A DNA stretch of 64,000 bases from contig LSRY02000017.1 of NCBI GenBank assembly GCA_001643675.2, positions 1 to 64,000 of the forward strand. Reading direction: 5' to 3'. This DNA is from Monocercomonoides exilis (lineage: Eukaryota; Preaxostyla; Oxymonadida; Polymastigidae). The notes below the pieces were generated by a model. It had not been told where the DNA came from, made no database searches, and worked only from the letters and a program-made list of their open reading frames with translations. Both the position numbers and the translations under genes were made by a program. Below are positions 22,672 to 32,216 of this stretch, one piece after another; within the stretch, counting starts at the first letter, position 1, and every line of letters begins with the position of its first letter.

Positions 22672-22790
22672 AAGCAGCAGCAGCAGCAGCAGCAGCAGAA
22701 GAAGAAGAAGAAGAAGAAGAAGAAGAAGAAGAAGAACGATGAGGAGGAGGAGGAGAAGGAGAAGAAGAAGAAGAAGAAAAAGAGAATGAT
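22672..22790. repeat. CAG/GAA microsatellite
   Basis: A (CAG)n run passes directly into (AAG)n and then GAG/GAA triplets. Open frames over it (poly-Leu or poly-Lys) are artefacts of the repeat. Confidence 0.85.
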
Positions 22791-23330
22791 AGTGATTATG
22801 ATATGGAAAAGAAAAAGAAATGATATTTTCTGAGCATATTGCTGTTGTTCTATGAATAAAAAAATGCCAAAATGTTTTTTGTTTTATCTTTTTCAATTCA
22901 ATTTTCCCTCTCTTTTCATTTTTCATCATCTCCATTTATCTTTTCCCTTCTTTCTTCATCTTTCACAGAACAATCTTTTCACTCATTCTCTCTTTTCCCC
23001 AATTAAATTCTATCCCTCATCGCACTAATAACCCAATGAAATACTTTTTCTTTCTCATCTTCTTATTACTATTCTTCCCTTCTTCTGCGTATATCCTCAA
23101 AATCTCGCTTTTTAAGATTTTTGAGCCAATTTCGGAGAATTAGCAGCATCGGAGAAATTTCTCTCTTCATTTTATTTTCCCAGCTTAAGTTTTATCTTCT
23201 GCTCCTTCTTCTTTAAAAAAACTTTTTCCTTTTTTTCTCCATGAAAATTCTCCCTTTCTGCACATCTTTTGAGAAATTTGCAGGAATAATTAATCCAAAC
23301 ATTTTCATCTTCTTTTCTCAAATCCAACAT
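22791..23330. other. Pyrimidine-rich non-coding stretch
   Basis: Rich in TTTC/TCTT with no supported gene. It lies between two zones of decayed minus-strand coding sequence. Confidence 0.5.
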
Positions 23331-23399
23331 CTGATTATTTTGTTTCTTTTCTTCTGCTTTCTTCCTTTTCTCTCTCTTTCTCCAATAAAAAATAGCTAA

Positions 23400-24560
23400 C
23401 TTCTTTCTCTGTGCTTTCTTTCCTCATAATGTGGAACATCTTTTCTTCTTTTATGTCATTCATAGAAAATATCCAATTCTTCTTTTTAAAAAAATAGCTT
23501 ATTTCCTCTTTCTCTTTTCTCTTTTCTTCATCATCATCTTCTTCTTCATGTCCACTTTTCTTGTTCACAACCATTTTCCCCTTGTTTTCTTGTCCATCGC
23601 CGTATCTTCCCTCCTTTTTCTCTTCTCTTTTTGGAAGCACTCCAATTTTTGACTCCAATTCAAAGTATCTAAAAAGTCCATTCGCATTTCTTTCAATTCT
23701 GCATATTTCACCAGAATTGTGAATCTTTCCATTAAAGCATCAAAATGGTTGTTTCCATCAACCAATTCTTGGAAATGACGATGATTATAAAGAAGATGAT
23801 GAATTAATCGATGATGAAGCATGCAAAATAGATGGCAGAAGTCACGGATGCCATCGTTAGCAATCCAAACAAGAATAATCTCAAAATTTTTGGATCTTTT
23901 GCGAAATGAAAAGAAGGTTTCTTTCTATTGCATTCTTGTTCATGATCAATCTGTATTCATTAAAAACACACCATTTAAGAAAAATGAATGAAATAAAAAA
24001 AATCAAACCATCTTTTCGGCCTTGAAATATTTTCCCATCTCCAATGGATTGGTAATTATCAGCCCAGCTGGCTTTCTTGTTCTCCAAAATTGCCTTTCAC
24101 CACATAAAAAATTCAGACAACCGGATTATAAATGGTTGGCAAAGAACATCATCGAAAGCAGAAAATCCTTTATGAAACCGATAATGAAGTAAAATGAAAG
24201 ATTATATTCTCCAAATAAACTCCTTTTCAAAACTAAATTCATTGTTAAGTCTTTGCTGACAGCATACCAGTAGAATTCGTGCAAAATGCAAATGAGATTG
24301 TAATTGAGGCCTGCTGTGTGCTTAGTTCAACTCGCTTCCTCCATTGTCCAACCCCCAATTCCCTTTCCTTTTCCACAAAACCAAATTCCCAATAAAAAAT
24401 CTCACAAAACAAATCCTGTGCAAAAAAATATGCCAAGTGCACTGTACTTCCCACAAAATGAACAAGAGGTTCAATCAAATCTTTCGGATATTCTGCTCGC
24501 TTTTTCTGCATCTTGTTTGAGTTATTTTTCATTCAAAATATTGCATCCTATATTGCACCA
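23400..24560 (-). pseudogene. Decayed membrane-protein gene, family not recognised
   Basis: Several minus-strand segments look coding but lie in different frames. They are MQKKRAEYPKDLIEPLVHF with a hydrophobic continuation; LNYNLICILHEFYWYAVSKD with a hydrophobic end ending in TAA; ENKKASWADNYQSIGDGKIF; DHEQECNRKKPSFHFAKDPK followed by a membrane-like stretch; and HFQELVDGNNHFDALMERFT with KYAELKEMRMDFLDTLN. Stops or frame changes separate them. One GT-AG intron candidate near 23950-24010 gives a stop when joined. The picture fits a degraded multi-helix membrane protein. It could instead be a gene with many short introns that I failed to assemble. Confidence 0.4.
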
Positions 24561-24869
24561 TATATTTTGTAATTTTTAACCAAGTTCAAATTTCATGCAT
24601 TTTCATTCACCATTCCCCTTTTTGCAAGCAATCAATGCAAACAGCCACTCGCTCCTCACTCTTCAAGCAAAATCCCTGTTCCTCTGAAATGCTATAACTC
24701 GCATGGATGCATCTGTGGCAGTGCGATCAAGCAGCTCAAACATGCTCTGGCTGCAGTAAATAATTTTTCAAAAATCTTAACCTCAAAATTTTTGGTTTTT
24801 ATCCCTTATTTATTTATTCAATAAGATTTTTTTTTAATTCAAAGATTTTCTTATTTTGAGGCAAAAGCA

Positions 24870-26450
24870 ATGTTAGAAAATGAATACGTATATTCTTCTT
24901 TGTTTTTAATATTTGATTTTGTGTTTTTTAATTCATTTGATGCGAATATTTTCGACAATACAAAAAATATATTTATTATTTGTTTTGGATGTATTTTTCA
25001 ATTTCGCAGTCACCTTCAGCGAAACAAATATTTCTTGGTATGCAAAATTTTATAAGAAATGAATGGTTGAACGAACAAATGAATGTTTTTTATTCTTTGG
25101 ATTTTTACAATTTTTTAGAGAAACTTTCTCAACTGATGAATTACTCTGGAGCAGAGCTGAAACATAAAATCGAAGAAATGAATATATTAGTTGATGAAAT
25201 GAACAACGAAGAAATTAAGGATATTTTCAACAAAGAACTGTTTGACAAAATAAACGAAATGATCGAAGAAGAGAAACTTTCAATGGAAAATACATTGTTG
25301 TTGCTGAAACGCATTGGATATTGTAAAGTTCTTTTTGGCTGGTGGATTTATGGATTTCATAGTTCTTTGCTGTGCGGAAGATTTGAAAAGATGATTGAAG
25401 AGGAAGAAAAGAAAGAAGAAGAAAAAGACGAAACTCTTCTTGTTAATCTTTGCGAATGCTATCTTTCTTTGCATCATTATTCTAGTGAAATTGGAGAAAT
25501 AATTTCAATTATTGTCCCTTGTCTTTTGAATATTGCATTGAACAAAAAGGAAAGCGAAGAAGCACAAAATGAAGTGGAAATAGCTTTGCTGGCTTTGAGC
25601 TGCATTGACATGTATCGCGTATGAGTGCTTCTTTTTCATTTTTGACGTTATTGAATTGTTTTTTCCTCCTTTTTTGCATAGGAAATGGAACCAAAACTGC
25701 ATCTGAATGAAATCAGAGAGATCATCAAACATCATCAAGAGCATCACAATCTTACTCAACTTGCCTATCAATCTGCTTGGCTGTTTTTGATCAACAGATT
25801 ATTCTGCAACGGATTTTTGGAAGATATTGTTGTAAATGAGCTGCATTTTGGAAGAGAAGCAGCAAGAGAACTGGAAGAGCTGACAAAGTGCGTGAATTGG
25901 AAGAAGAAAGAAGAGGAAATGAGCAAAGAAGAAGCGAAAGAAGAATTTTCATTGATGAGGTGGGTCGAAACATTGAACATTTATTTTGGTGGGTGTCAAT
26001 TGCAGAATGAAGAATTTGTTAAGATTTTAAGCAGAATTGTTCAGGTTCATCGAGCGGCGAAGGAAAATTACAGCGTTATTAGTAATCGATGCATTTATGT
26101 ATTTCAAACAGTTGTAGATAATTCATTTGTAAAAATTGAAAGCTTGCTGAAAGGCAGAGTAGTTGATGTTTTTTTGGAGGAGATTCACCAGCCGACGTTG
26201 AATGACAATATTGTACGTAAAAACTTGAAATTTTTTCTATCGATTTCGTTGGGATTGAAAGAAGAGGCGGGTGATGAAATGGAAGAAGCGAGACGAAAAT
26301 CAATAAAAATGGAGATATTCGAAAAGATGGAAGAAGAAGGGTACGAAGATTGCATCGTCAATTTGAACAATTTCATTCAGACAATGGAGAAATTCTTTTT
26401 TCGAGTGTTTAACATTCTGGAGGATAATTCAAATTATTTTGTTTATCTGT

Positions 26451-26452
<2 letters not shown>
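24870..26452 (+). CDS. Hypothetical protein of a large oxymonad-type family (three exons)
   Basis: Exons 24870-24887, 25010-25618 and 25682-26452; both introns (122 and 63 bp) are GT-AG and in phase 0. The product is 465 residues. It is helix-rich, with KIEEMNILVDEMNNEEIKDI, then KLSMENTLLLLKRIGYCKVL, and after the second intron HQEHHNLTQLAYQSAWLFLI and the VVNELHFGREAARELEEL region. These amphipathic helices look like a HEAT/ARM-type solenoid. I recognise the pattern from a multi-copy family of unknown function in Monocercomonoides (memory, not checked). No catalytic motif, signal peptide or membrane span is evident. The first coding exon is only six codons (MLENEY), and the stop codon is followed at once by a 47-base T run. 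Confidence 0.75.

Positions 26453-26499
<47 letters not shown>
26453..26499. repeat. Poly(T) run of 47
   Basis: An uninterrupted T homopolymer begins directly after the TAG stop of the preceding gene. Confidence 0.95.
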
Positions 26500-26869
26500 C
26501 GCTTTTATTTTTCTGAATTTTCGTATCACAAGAGTTTTAGCACTGCATTTGTTCCACCATATTTTTATTTTCAAAGGGAAACAGATTTGCTTTCTTTTGG
26601 CAGAAATATTTTCTGAAATGTCAATAAAAAATTATTTTGAAACAAAAATTGCAAATTATGGAAAATGATTCTGACTCAAACATAACTGAAGGAATCAAGC
26701 AATTAATCACAAATTTCAAAATCAAAAACTAGCCAGCGGACCTATATCAAATTCTGTTATTTTGCATTTCCTCCAAATTCTGTTTCTGTTATTCCACATT
26801 TCCAAGTCATTTTGACGACTGTTCAGAAAGTTGTGTGTTCCGATATCAGATTAATTCAGTTCTTCAATA

Positions 26870-26910
26870 TAGGTTGGTGTTTTTATTGGCACCATTTTTT
26901 TTTTGGCACC
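26870..26910 (+). repeat. Left terminal inverted repeat of the transposon
   Basis: It holds the motif TTGGCACC twice, separated by a T run, which may be a doubled transposase binding site. Confidence 0.85.
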
Positions 26911-26950
26911 AAATTTTTGAAGTGATAAAATTCAAAAAATACAGACTCAA

Positions 26951-28510
26951 TTAGCAAAAATAAACAAAACTTGGGTCAAATAGTCTTCGAATTTTTCTTT
27001 TTCCTGAACTTTGATCTGCAGAATTTTCTTCTTCGATATTTTCCAAATCATCATGCAAAATTCTTCGATAAACTCTTTTCTTCTTTGACTTTAATGGAAG
27101 AGTATCTTCAATGTTTTCTGTTTCTTCTTCGACTTCGGAACTTTTCGCACTTGTTCGAATAAAGATATCTTCTTCCCACTTTTCTAAGAAATCCTCATTT
27201 GTGAGCAGTTTTCCGTAAAAATCAAAACGATTTGAATAAGAAGGCAAAGGAAATGAAGAGTGTTTGGGTAATTTATTTGAAACTGGTCCTGACGATCTGA
27301 ACAAAACACCACTTGCATCAAATGCATTCTTTATTACTGATTGTGCGAATGCAGAATGAAGAGCTTGAGGAAGGATGTCCGCCAAAGCCTTTCTGTTGGA
27401 AGAAGCTGTTGAAGATTGAGGTATTTCTATTGATGAATTTAAAACAGATTTAAGAACAGCAAAAACACCTCTATCGAGAGGTTGTGAAATATGTGTTGTA
27501 TGAGGAACAAATGTGATGACATCCACATTCGATTCCATAAATTTTCTCCAAATAATAGGGTTTGCACGAGAGATGTGCGAATCAACGAAAAGTGAACATC
27601 TCTCTTCAGTCAATTTCATCCTTTTCTTTCTTTCTAATATTTCTGGAAGAAGAACACGCAAAGAGTATCGTTCGAATAAAGAAAAATTCATCCAACCATT
27701 CGTATTGCACCACACATCAAGCGAAGGAGATAGTAAAGGAGTCAACTCTTCCGGAACATTTGAACTTGGCCAAAGAACAATTGTAGGCAAAGAAAATCCA
27801 TCTGAGGCAACAGCAGCCACAAGCGTCGCATTTCGAACTCTCGAAGGTGCTAGACAATAGGCTGAAGGAGATTCCGAGGATGTCGCGACAAGTTTTTGGC
27901 AATTATCTGATAATCTCAGTGATGTTTCATCCACATTAAAGATTAGCTCCCTTCGGTATATGAACTTTGAATGCAAATCATCAAGCATTTCGTACCAAGG
28001 TTTCAAAACGTCTTGACAAGATGCTGCAAGACGTTTTGAATCCAAAATTTTTGGTTTTTGTAATTTCAGTTCGGGTTGATTTCGCAAGAAGGAATAAGCC
28101 GCGGATTTTGAAATTTCTTTTTTTGGTGAAGCATCAACTGAAATCTCTGAATCTTCATCTTCTATCGCATTTTCAATCTAAATAGAAACAAATAAATAGA
28201 AAAAAAATATTTTACAAACCAATTCTTTTGTTTTCTTCACTGTCAGGTTTGTTCCACACTTTGCTTCAATTTTAATTACGTCTGTAACAATTTCCTTTTT
28301 TTCCTTGCGCAGCAATGATGGTCTTCCTACTTTGGCAACATCCCTGTCACTTTTAACAGCATTCACTGCATGGATGAGAGTTTTTTTTGAAAATTCACCG
28401 AAGTTGGTTGCATCCACTAGCCTGGCTTTTCCGTCAATCAGAATTCGCGCCATTCTCTCGAGTCTATTTTCATAAATGCGATAGTTTATCGACGCCATTT
28501 CTGCTTGCAT
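26951..28510 (-). CDS. pogo/Tc5-type transposase (DDE_1 superfamily), two exons, intact
   Basis: Exons 28220-28510 and 26951-28177, joined over a 42 bp GT-AG intron in phase 0, giving 505 residues. The N-terminal part has a helix-turn-helix-like DNA-binding segment and the KVGRPSLLRKEKKEIV linker common in this superfamily. Catalytic core: FNVDETSL (first Asp), SLFVDSHISRA (second Asp), then HTTHISQPLDRGVF, where pogo-type enzymes carry the third acidic residue. The C-terminus is acidic, then basic (KSKKKRVYRR, KRKIRRL), suggesting a nuclear signal. No stops or frameshifts, so it may be active. ATG choice: the first of two close candidates at 28510; the second, four codons later (MASINY), is equally possible. 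Confidence 0.88.
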
Positions 28511-28847
28511 TTTTCTTTTTCCTTCTTCAGCTTTTTTTTTTGATCATAAAAAAAACCAATCAATCTTTTGGGTAATGATCAAAAAAAAGTCCTTTTAGAA
28601 CAGCCAAAAGACATTTCAAGTTTTGAAATGGGAAGTATTTTCTTTAATAAATTTTTATTTATTCAATTTGTTTTAAATAAGAATTTGTCATGTTATTTTC
28701 AAACGATAATTTCACTAACGAATTTAACTGTTGCCCCGAAATCAAATAAGCACATCTGTTCTTTTACTGATAATAAAAACAATTGTTTGTGCAAATAATC
28801 TTTGTTTCTTATTGAAAATTATATCTTTCACAAAGAAATAGAAAAAA

Positions 28848-28888
28848 GGTGCCAATAAAAAAAAGGTTCCAATAAAAGCACTAACCTA
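28848..28888 (-). repeat. Right terminal inverted repeat of the transposon
   Basis: Read on the minus strand it begins TAGGTTAGTG, then TTGGAACC, a T run and TTGGCACC. It has the same two-motif layout as the left end and 36 of 41 bases are identical. Confidence 0.85.
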
Positions 28889-31426
28889 TAGCAGAGGCAA
28901 TTTAAAAAATTTTTTTGTGAAAACAGTGCAGATGGATGGAAATATTTCCATGCTGCAAAATGTTTAATATGGAATTAAAATATCTATTGGTTGCACTCAT
29001 TTGGTCTTGTAGAATTGAATAAATAACAAAAAGAAAATTGAAGGGTTAAAAAAGAACATTTAACAGATGGGAAAATTGATTGTTATAAAAAGGAGACAAA
29101 TTTTAAAAAAAGCAAAGAAGTAGAAGAAAGAGTTTTTCTTTCAAATGGAAGCGTTTTGAAAAATGTTTCATCAGATTTGATTGAAGATTCAATCAGAACA
29201 AAGAAACTTTGGAACACAAAAAATAATGATCTTCCTGATGCAAAAATCTGAGATTTTCATATTGTTGAGAGAAGATGAAAGAGGATTGCTTGAGATAGTT
29301 AGATATATGGAAAGAAAAAATGAATGAAGGAAAAGAAGAAATGAAAAAATGAACATTTTCCCATCTTCAACATTTCTTCCCAAACAAATGCTAGAAGAAT
29401 CTTATTGAAATTGTGTGATGAGCTGATATGGGATGAAATTTCAGGTTTTGTGAAAAAATCATAGATTTGTTCCAAACTTTTTCTGAAATTATATCATGGA
29501 ATAATGGTATTATATCGAAGTGCTCAAAACTTTCTTTTTTTTATTGCAATATGAATGTGAGTGAGTTCTAACATTCTTCATGCTATTAAAATTGCTAGAA
29601 AATGACGATAATATTTCCATTTGTGAAAATTTTTTGTGTAAAATTTTCATATTTTGGGTTTGATCTAATTAAATATCATAAAAAACATAGGATCCCGAAG
29701 ATGAAAATGATCAATATTTTAAACTTTTGAAAACATTCACCAGAAAAAAAAGGACTGAGTCTGGTGTTGGTGATTTGGACAGTTTCAAAGAAATAATTGT
29801 GAACGATGTGAAATCGAAAAAGATGAAACAAATACAATTATCTCGATAAATTTTCTCAATAAAAAGGGATAAACAATAAAAGAGAATTAATTTTAGATGG
29901 GTTTTAACGATTAAAAATTGAAGTTTAGATAAATTTATCATTTTATTCAAAAAAAACCATATCCCACAATTGAATTATTCAATGGATTTTCATTTTTTCA
30001 TTTTATTAAAGTCACCATTTCCTATTCGTTTTAAATGAAAATTATGAAATGACGGTAAGAGGGTGCATAGCGACCGGTATAAAAATTGTGTTAAAGAAGA
30101 ACTATTGACCTTGAAAACCCCATTTATGGATGTTTAAATTCTCAAATAGGAGAAATATTCCATAAAAAACAGAAAATTTTTAGTATTTATAATTCAGCAG
30201 TTATGAAAAAATAATGATCAAACCCCTAAGATATATACGAGAGATTATTTTTTTTTAAGTTTTTATTGGAAATGAAGATTATCCCCTTGTCAATATGTTT
30301 ATTAGGATTATGTTTACGTGAACTTTTAATTTAATCAACTGATTAGAGTTTTTTTTTATTTCAAGTGGGGAAGTTTTTTAAGTAAATACTCCTTTTGGAT
30401 TTTAAAGACAGGTTTTCTCAGCTTTGAATCACTGTAATTCGAAAACCACTTCAGAAATATCATTATTGCATTCATTAGTGATAGAACAGTTTGTAAAAAC
30501 ATACCGAACATCGCACAAAATACCGGGCAAGATCGATATCTCAATGACCACAAGAGGAATAATTCTGACAATTTTCCTCAAAACACATCTCATTTATACA
30601 AACTCGCGTGATACAAAAGACTTTCATCACTTACTTGTTTATGCTCGGAAAAAAATTTAATAATAATCTCGGAGAAACTCAAAATCCTATTTCTCCGAGA
30701 TTCTCAAAAACTTTTTTCTCTGTACACAAAAGAAGTGATTTTGAAGGTTTTGTATATCAAATGAGTTTGTGTTAATGAGGTATATTTTGAGGAAAATTTA
30801 CAGAAATTTTCCTCTTGCGGTTGTTGTGAAAGCGATCTTGTCCGGTATTTTGTGCAATGTCCGGTTTTTTATGTTTTTTCTGCACTAATATCACACTTCT
30901 TTAGAGATAAAATAAGTGGGAACCGCAATTTAACAAATATTTGATAAGTTCATTCATTTTGAAAATAAAATATAAGTGTATTTTTCAAAAATAAAAGGAA
31001 CAATTAATGAAAACATGCAATCAAAACAACAAACAAATCAACAAAAAAATATAAACAAATAAAATTCTTATCAGACTTTAAACATTATTTCCCACCTAAA
31101 CTTTCATCAATTTTTTGGAAGTTTTTAACATATGAAAACAACGGTTTATGTCCCTTTTCGAAAAAAATTTTTTGTCTCTTTTGATGTCTTTTTTTTTATT
31201 CCGAAATAAGAAAATATTTTTTTCTCCTCAATTGCACGCTGTAGTGAAACAGTAAAAAATCTTTCAATTTTCTATTCTGTACACAATCAAATTATTTTAT
31301 AAATCGATAATTACACAGTCCTTAAAAAAACTAAATTAAACAATGTTTAAACATTTAACAAAAACGAAGTGAAATTTGTGAAATGATTTTTTCAAAAAAA
31401 ATGTGAATTTTAAAATTTTCATTGAT
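28889..31426. other. AT-rich region without genes, containing a foldback element
   Basis: About 2.5 kb with no supported gene. The short frames at 29189-29383 and 29711-29950 lack any recognisable feature. The structured part is the inverted repeat at 30478-30894. Confidence 0.55.
30478..30894. repeat. Long inverted repeat (foldback element)
   Basis: The left arm (about 30478-30635) and right arm (about 30735-30894) are reverse complements with moderate divergence. Shared blocks include GCACAAAATACCGG, CAAGATCG, CAAGAGGAA, ATTTTCCTCAAAA and ACAAACTC. At the centre is a perfect 13 bp stem (AATCTCGGAGAAA at 30665-30705 with its complement) around a 12-base loop. The whole could fold into one hairpin. 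Frames on it are not considered genes. Confidence 0.8.
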
Positions 31427-32099
31427 TTAAGAATTTTGGGAACTCTGAGAAACAGATTCAGGTTGAGAAGATTGCAAAGGAGGTTTTAAATTTTGAGGAG
31501 CTTTCGATGGCCTTTTTAGAACGTACTTTTCCAACAGTTTTATAAGACTTGATAGAATAATCACCCACGAAACTACCAGAAGAGATAAAACATATCTTCG
31601 AGGAAAGAATGCCTAATGTTAATAAAATTTTATATTGAAAAATATACAAAAAAACAAAAATCATACATCATTAAATAGTTTATTGGGCAAATGAGCAAGA
31701 CATGTACTCCACATCCACCTTTCAAGAAATCCAAATATAAACATAAAAAACCTATTTCTAGTAGCTAAAGAATTTAAATGTATTGCAAAATAAATATTGT
31801 AATATTGATAAAAAAGCCAAACCCAAATACATCGCTGAAAATACAATTAAAGCATGTACAAAAACCAAAAGCCCAAAATACGAAGAAAATCTCCTCAAAA
31901 ATGGAGGACGCTGATCACTGAATCGAAAAAATAAGATATAATTTTTATTGCTCTTGAAATGCAAATATATATATGCAAACTACGGAATGCTTAAAAAAAA
32001 TTGGTCTTCAGGAGTAAGAAACAATAATATTCCCATGACTATTCCAGAAATAGACATATATACTAATGCAGCTGACAATATATATCCAGTTGGTCGCAT
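31427..32099 (-). CDS. Small four-helix membrane protein, hypothetical (four exons)
   Basis: Exons 31984-32099, 31831-31917, 31667-31757 and 31427-31612. The three GT-AG introns (66, 73 and 54 bp) all keep frame, giving 159 residues. Start MRPTGYILSAALVYM. Hydrophobic helices lie near residues 5-28 and 47-66 and around FMFIFGFL and YVLSLLVVSWVIIL. The C-terminal tail is polar (PQNLKPPLQSSQPESVS). I do not recognise the family. The support is that four separate, individually weak frames join in phase into one coherent membrane protein. It is divergent from the dynein gene, with only 117 bp between the two start codons. Confidence 0.7.
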
Positions 32100-32216
32100 A
32101 TAGCTTCAAAATGAATATAGAAATAATATTGATCAAATCTTCCAAAACATTTTTAATTTTCTGTGATCAACAAGCAATATAGGAATTTCGAGTAGTTGCA
32201 TTTGTTTAATTGAATC
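32100..32216. promoter_or_regulatory. Short divergent intergenic region (likely shared promoter)
   Basis: 117 bp separate the start codon of the small membrane protein (minus) and that of the dynein heavy chain (plus). Any core promoters for both must lie here or overlap the genes. No specific motif is identified. Confidence 0.45.

Larger units (their letters stand above)
26870..28888 (-). mobile_element. Complete pogo/Tc5-like DNA transposon
   Basis: A 2,019 bp element. It starts TAGGTTGGTG and ends in the imperfect reverse complement CACTAACCTA, with TA on both sides (26868-26869 and 28889-28890) as target duplication. The two 41 bp terminal repeats match at 36 positions. One intact minus-strand transposase gene fills most of the interior. 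TA target sites and a DDE/DDD transposase of the Tigger/pogo/Tc5 kind agree with each other. Confidence 0.85.

Noticed and set aside
22567-22935. Poly-Leu or poly-Lys frames over the CAG/GAA repeat
   Set aside because: They are translations of a microsatellite with no conserved flank in the same frame.
30356-30660. Short frames on both strands of the foldback arms
   Set aside because: The arms are better explained as an inverted repeat; the frames are not preserved between the arms.
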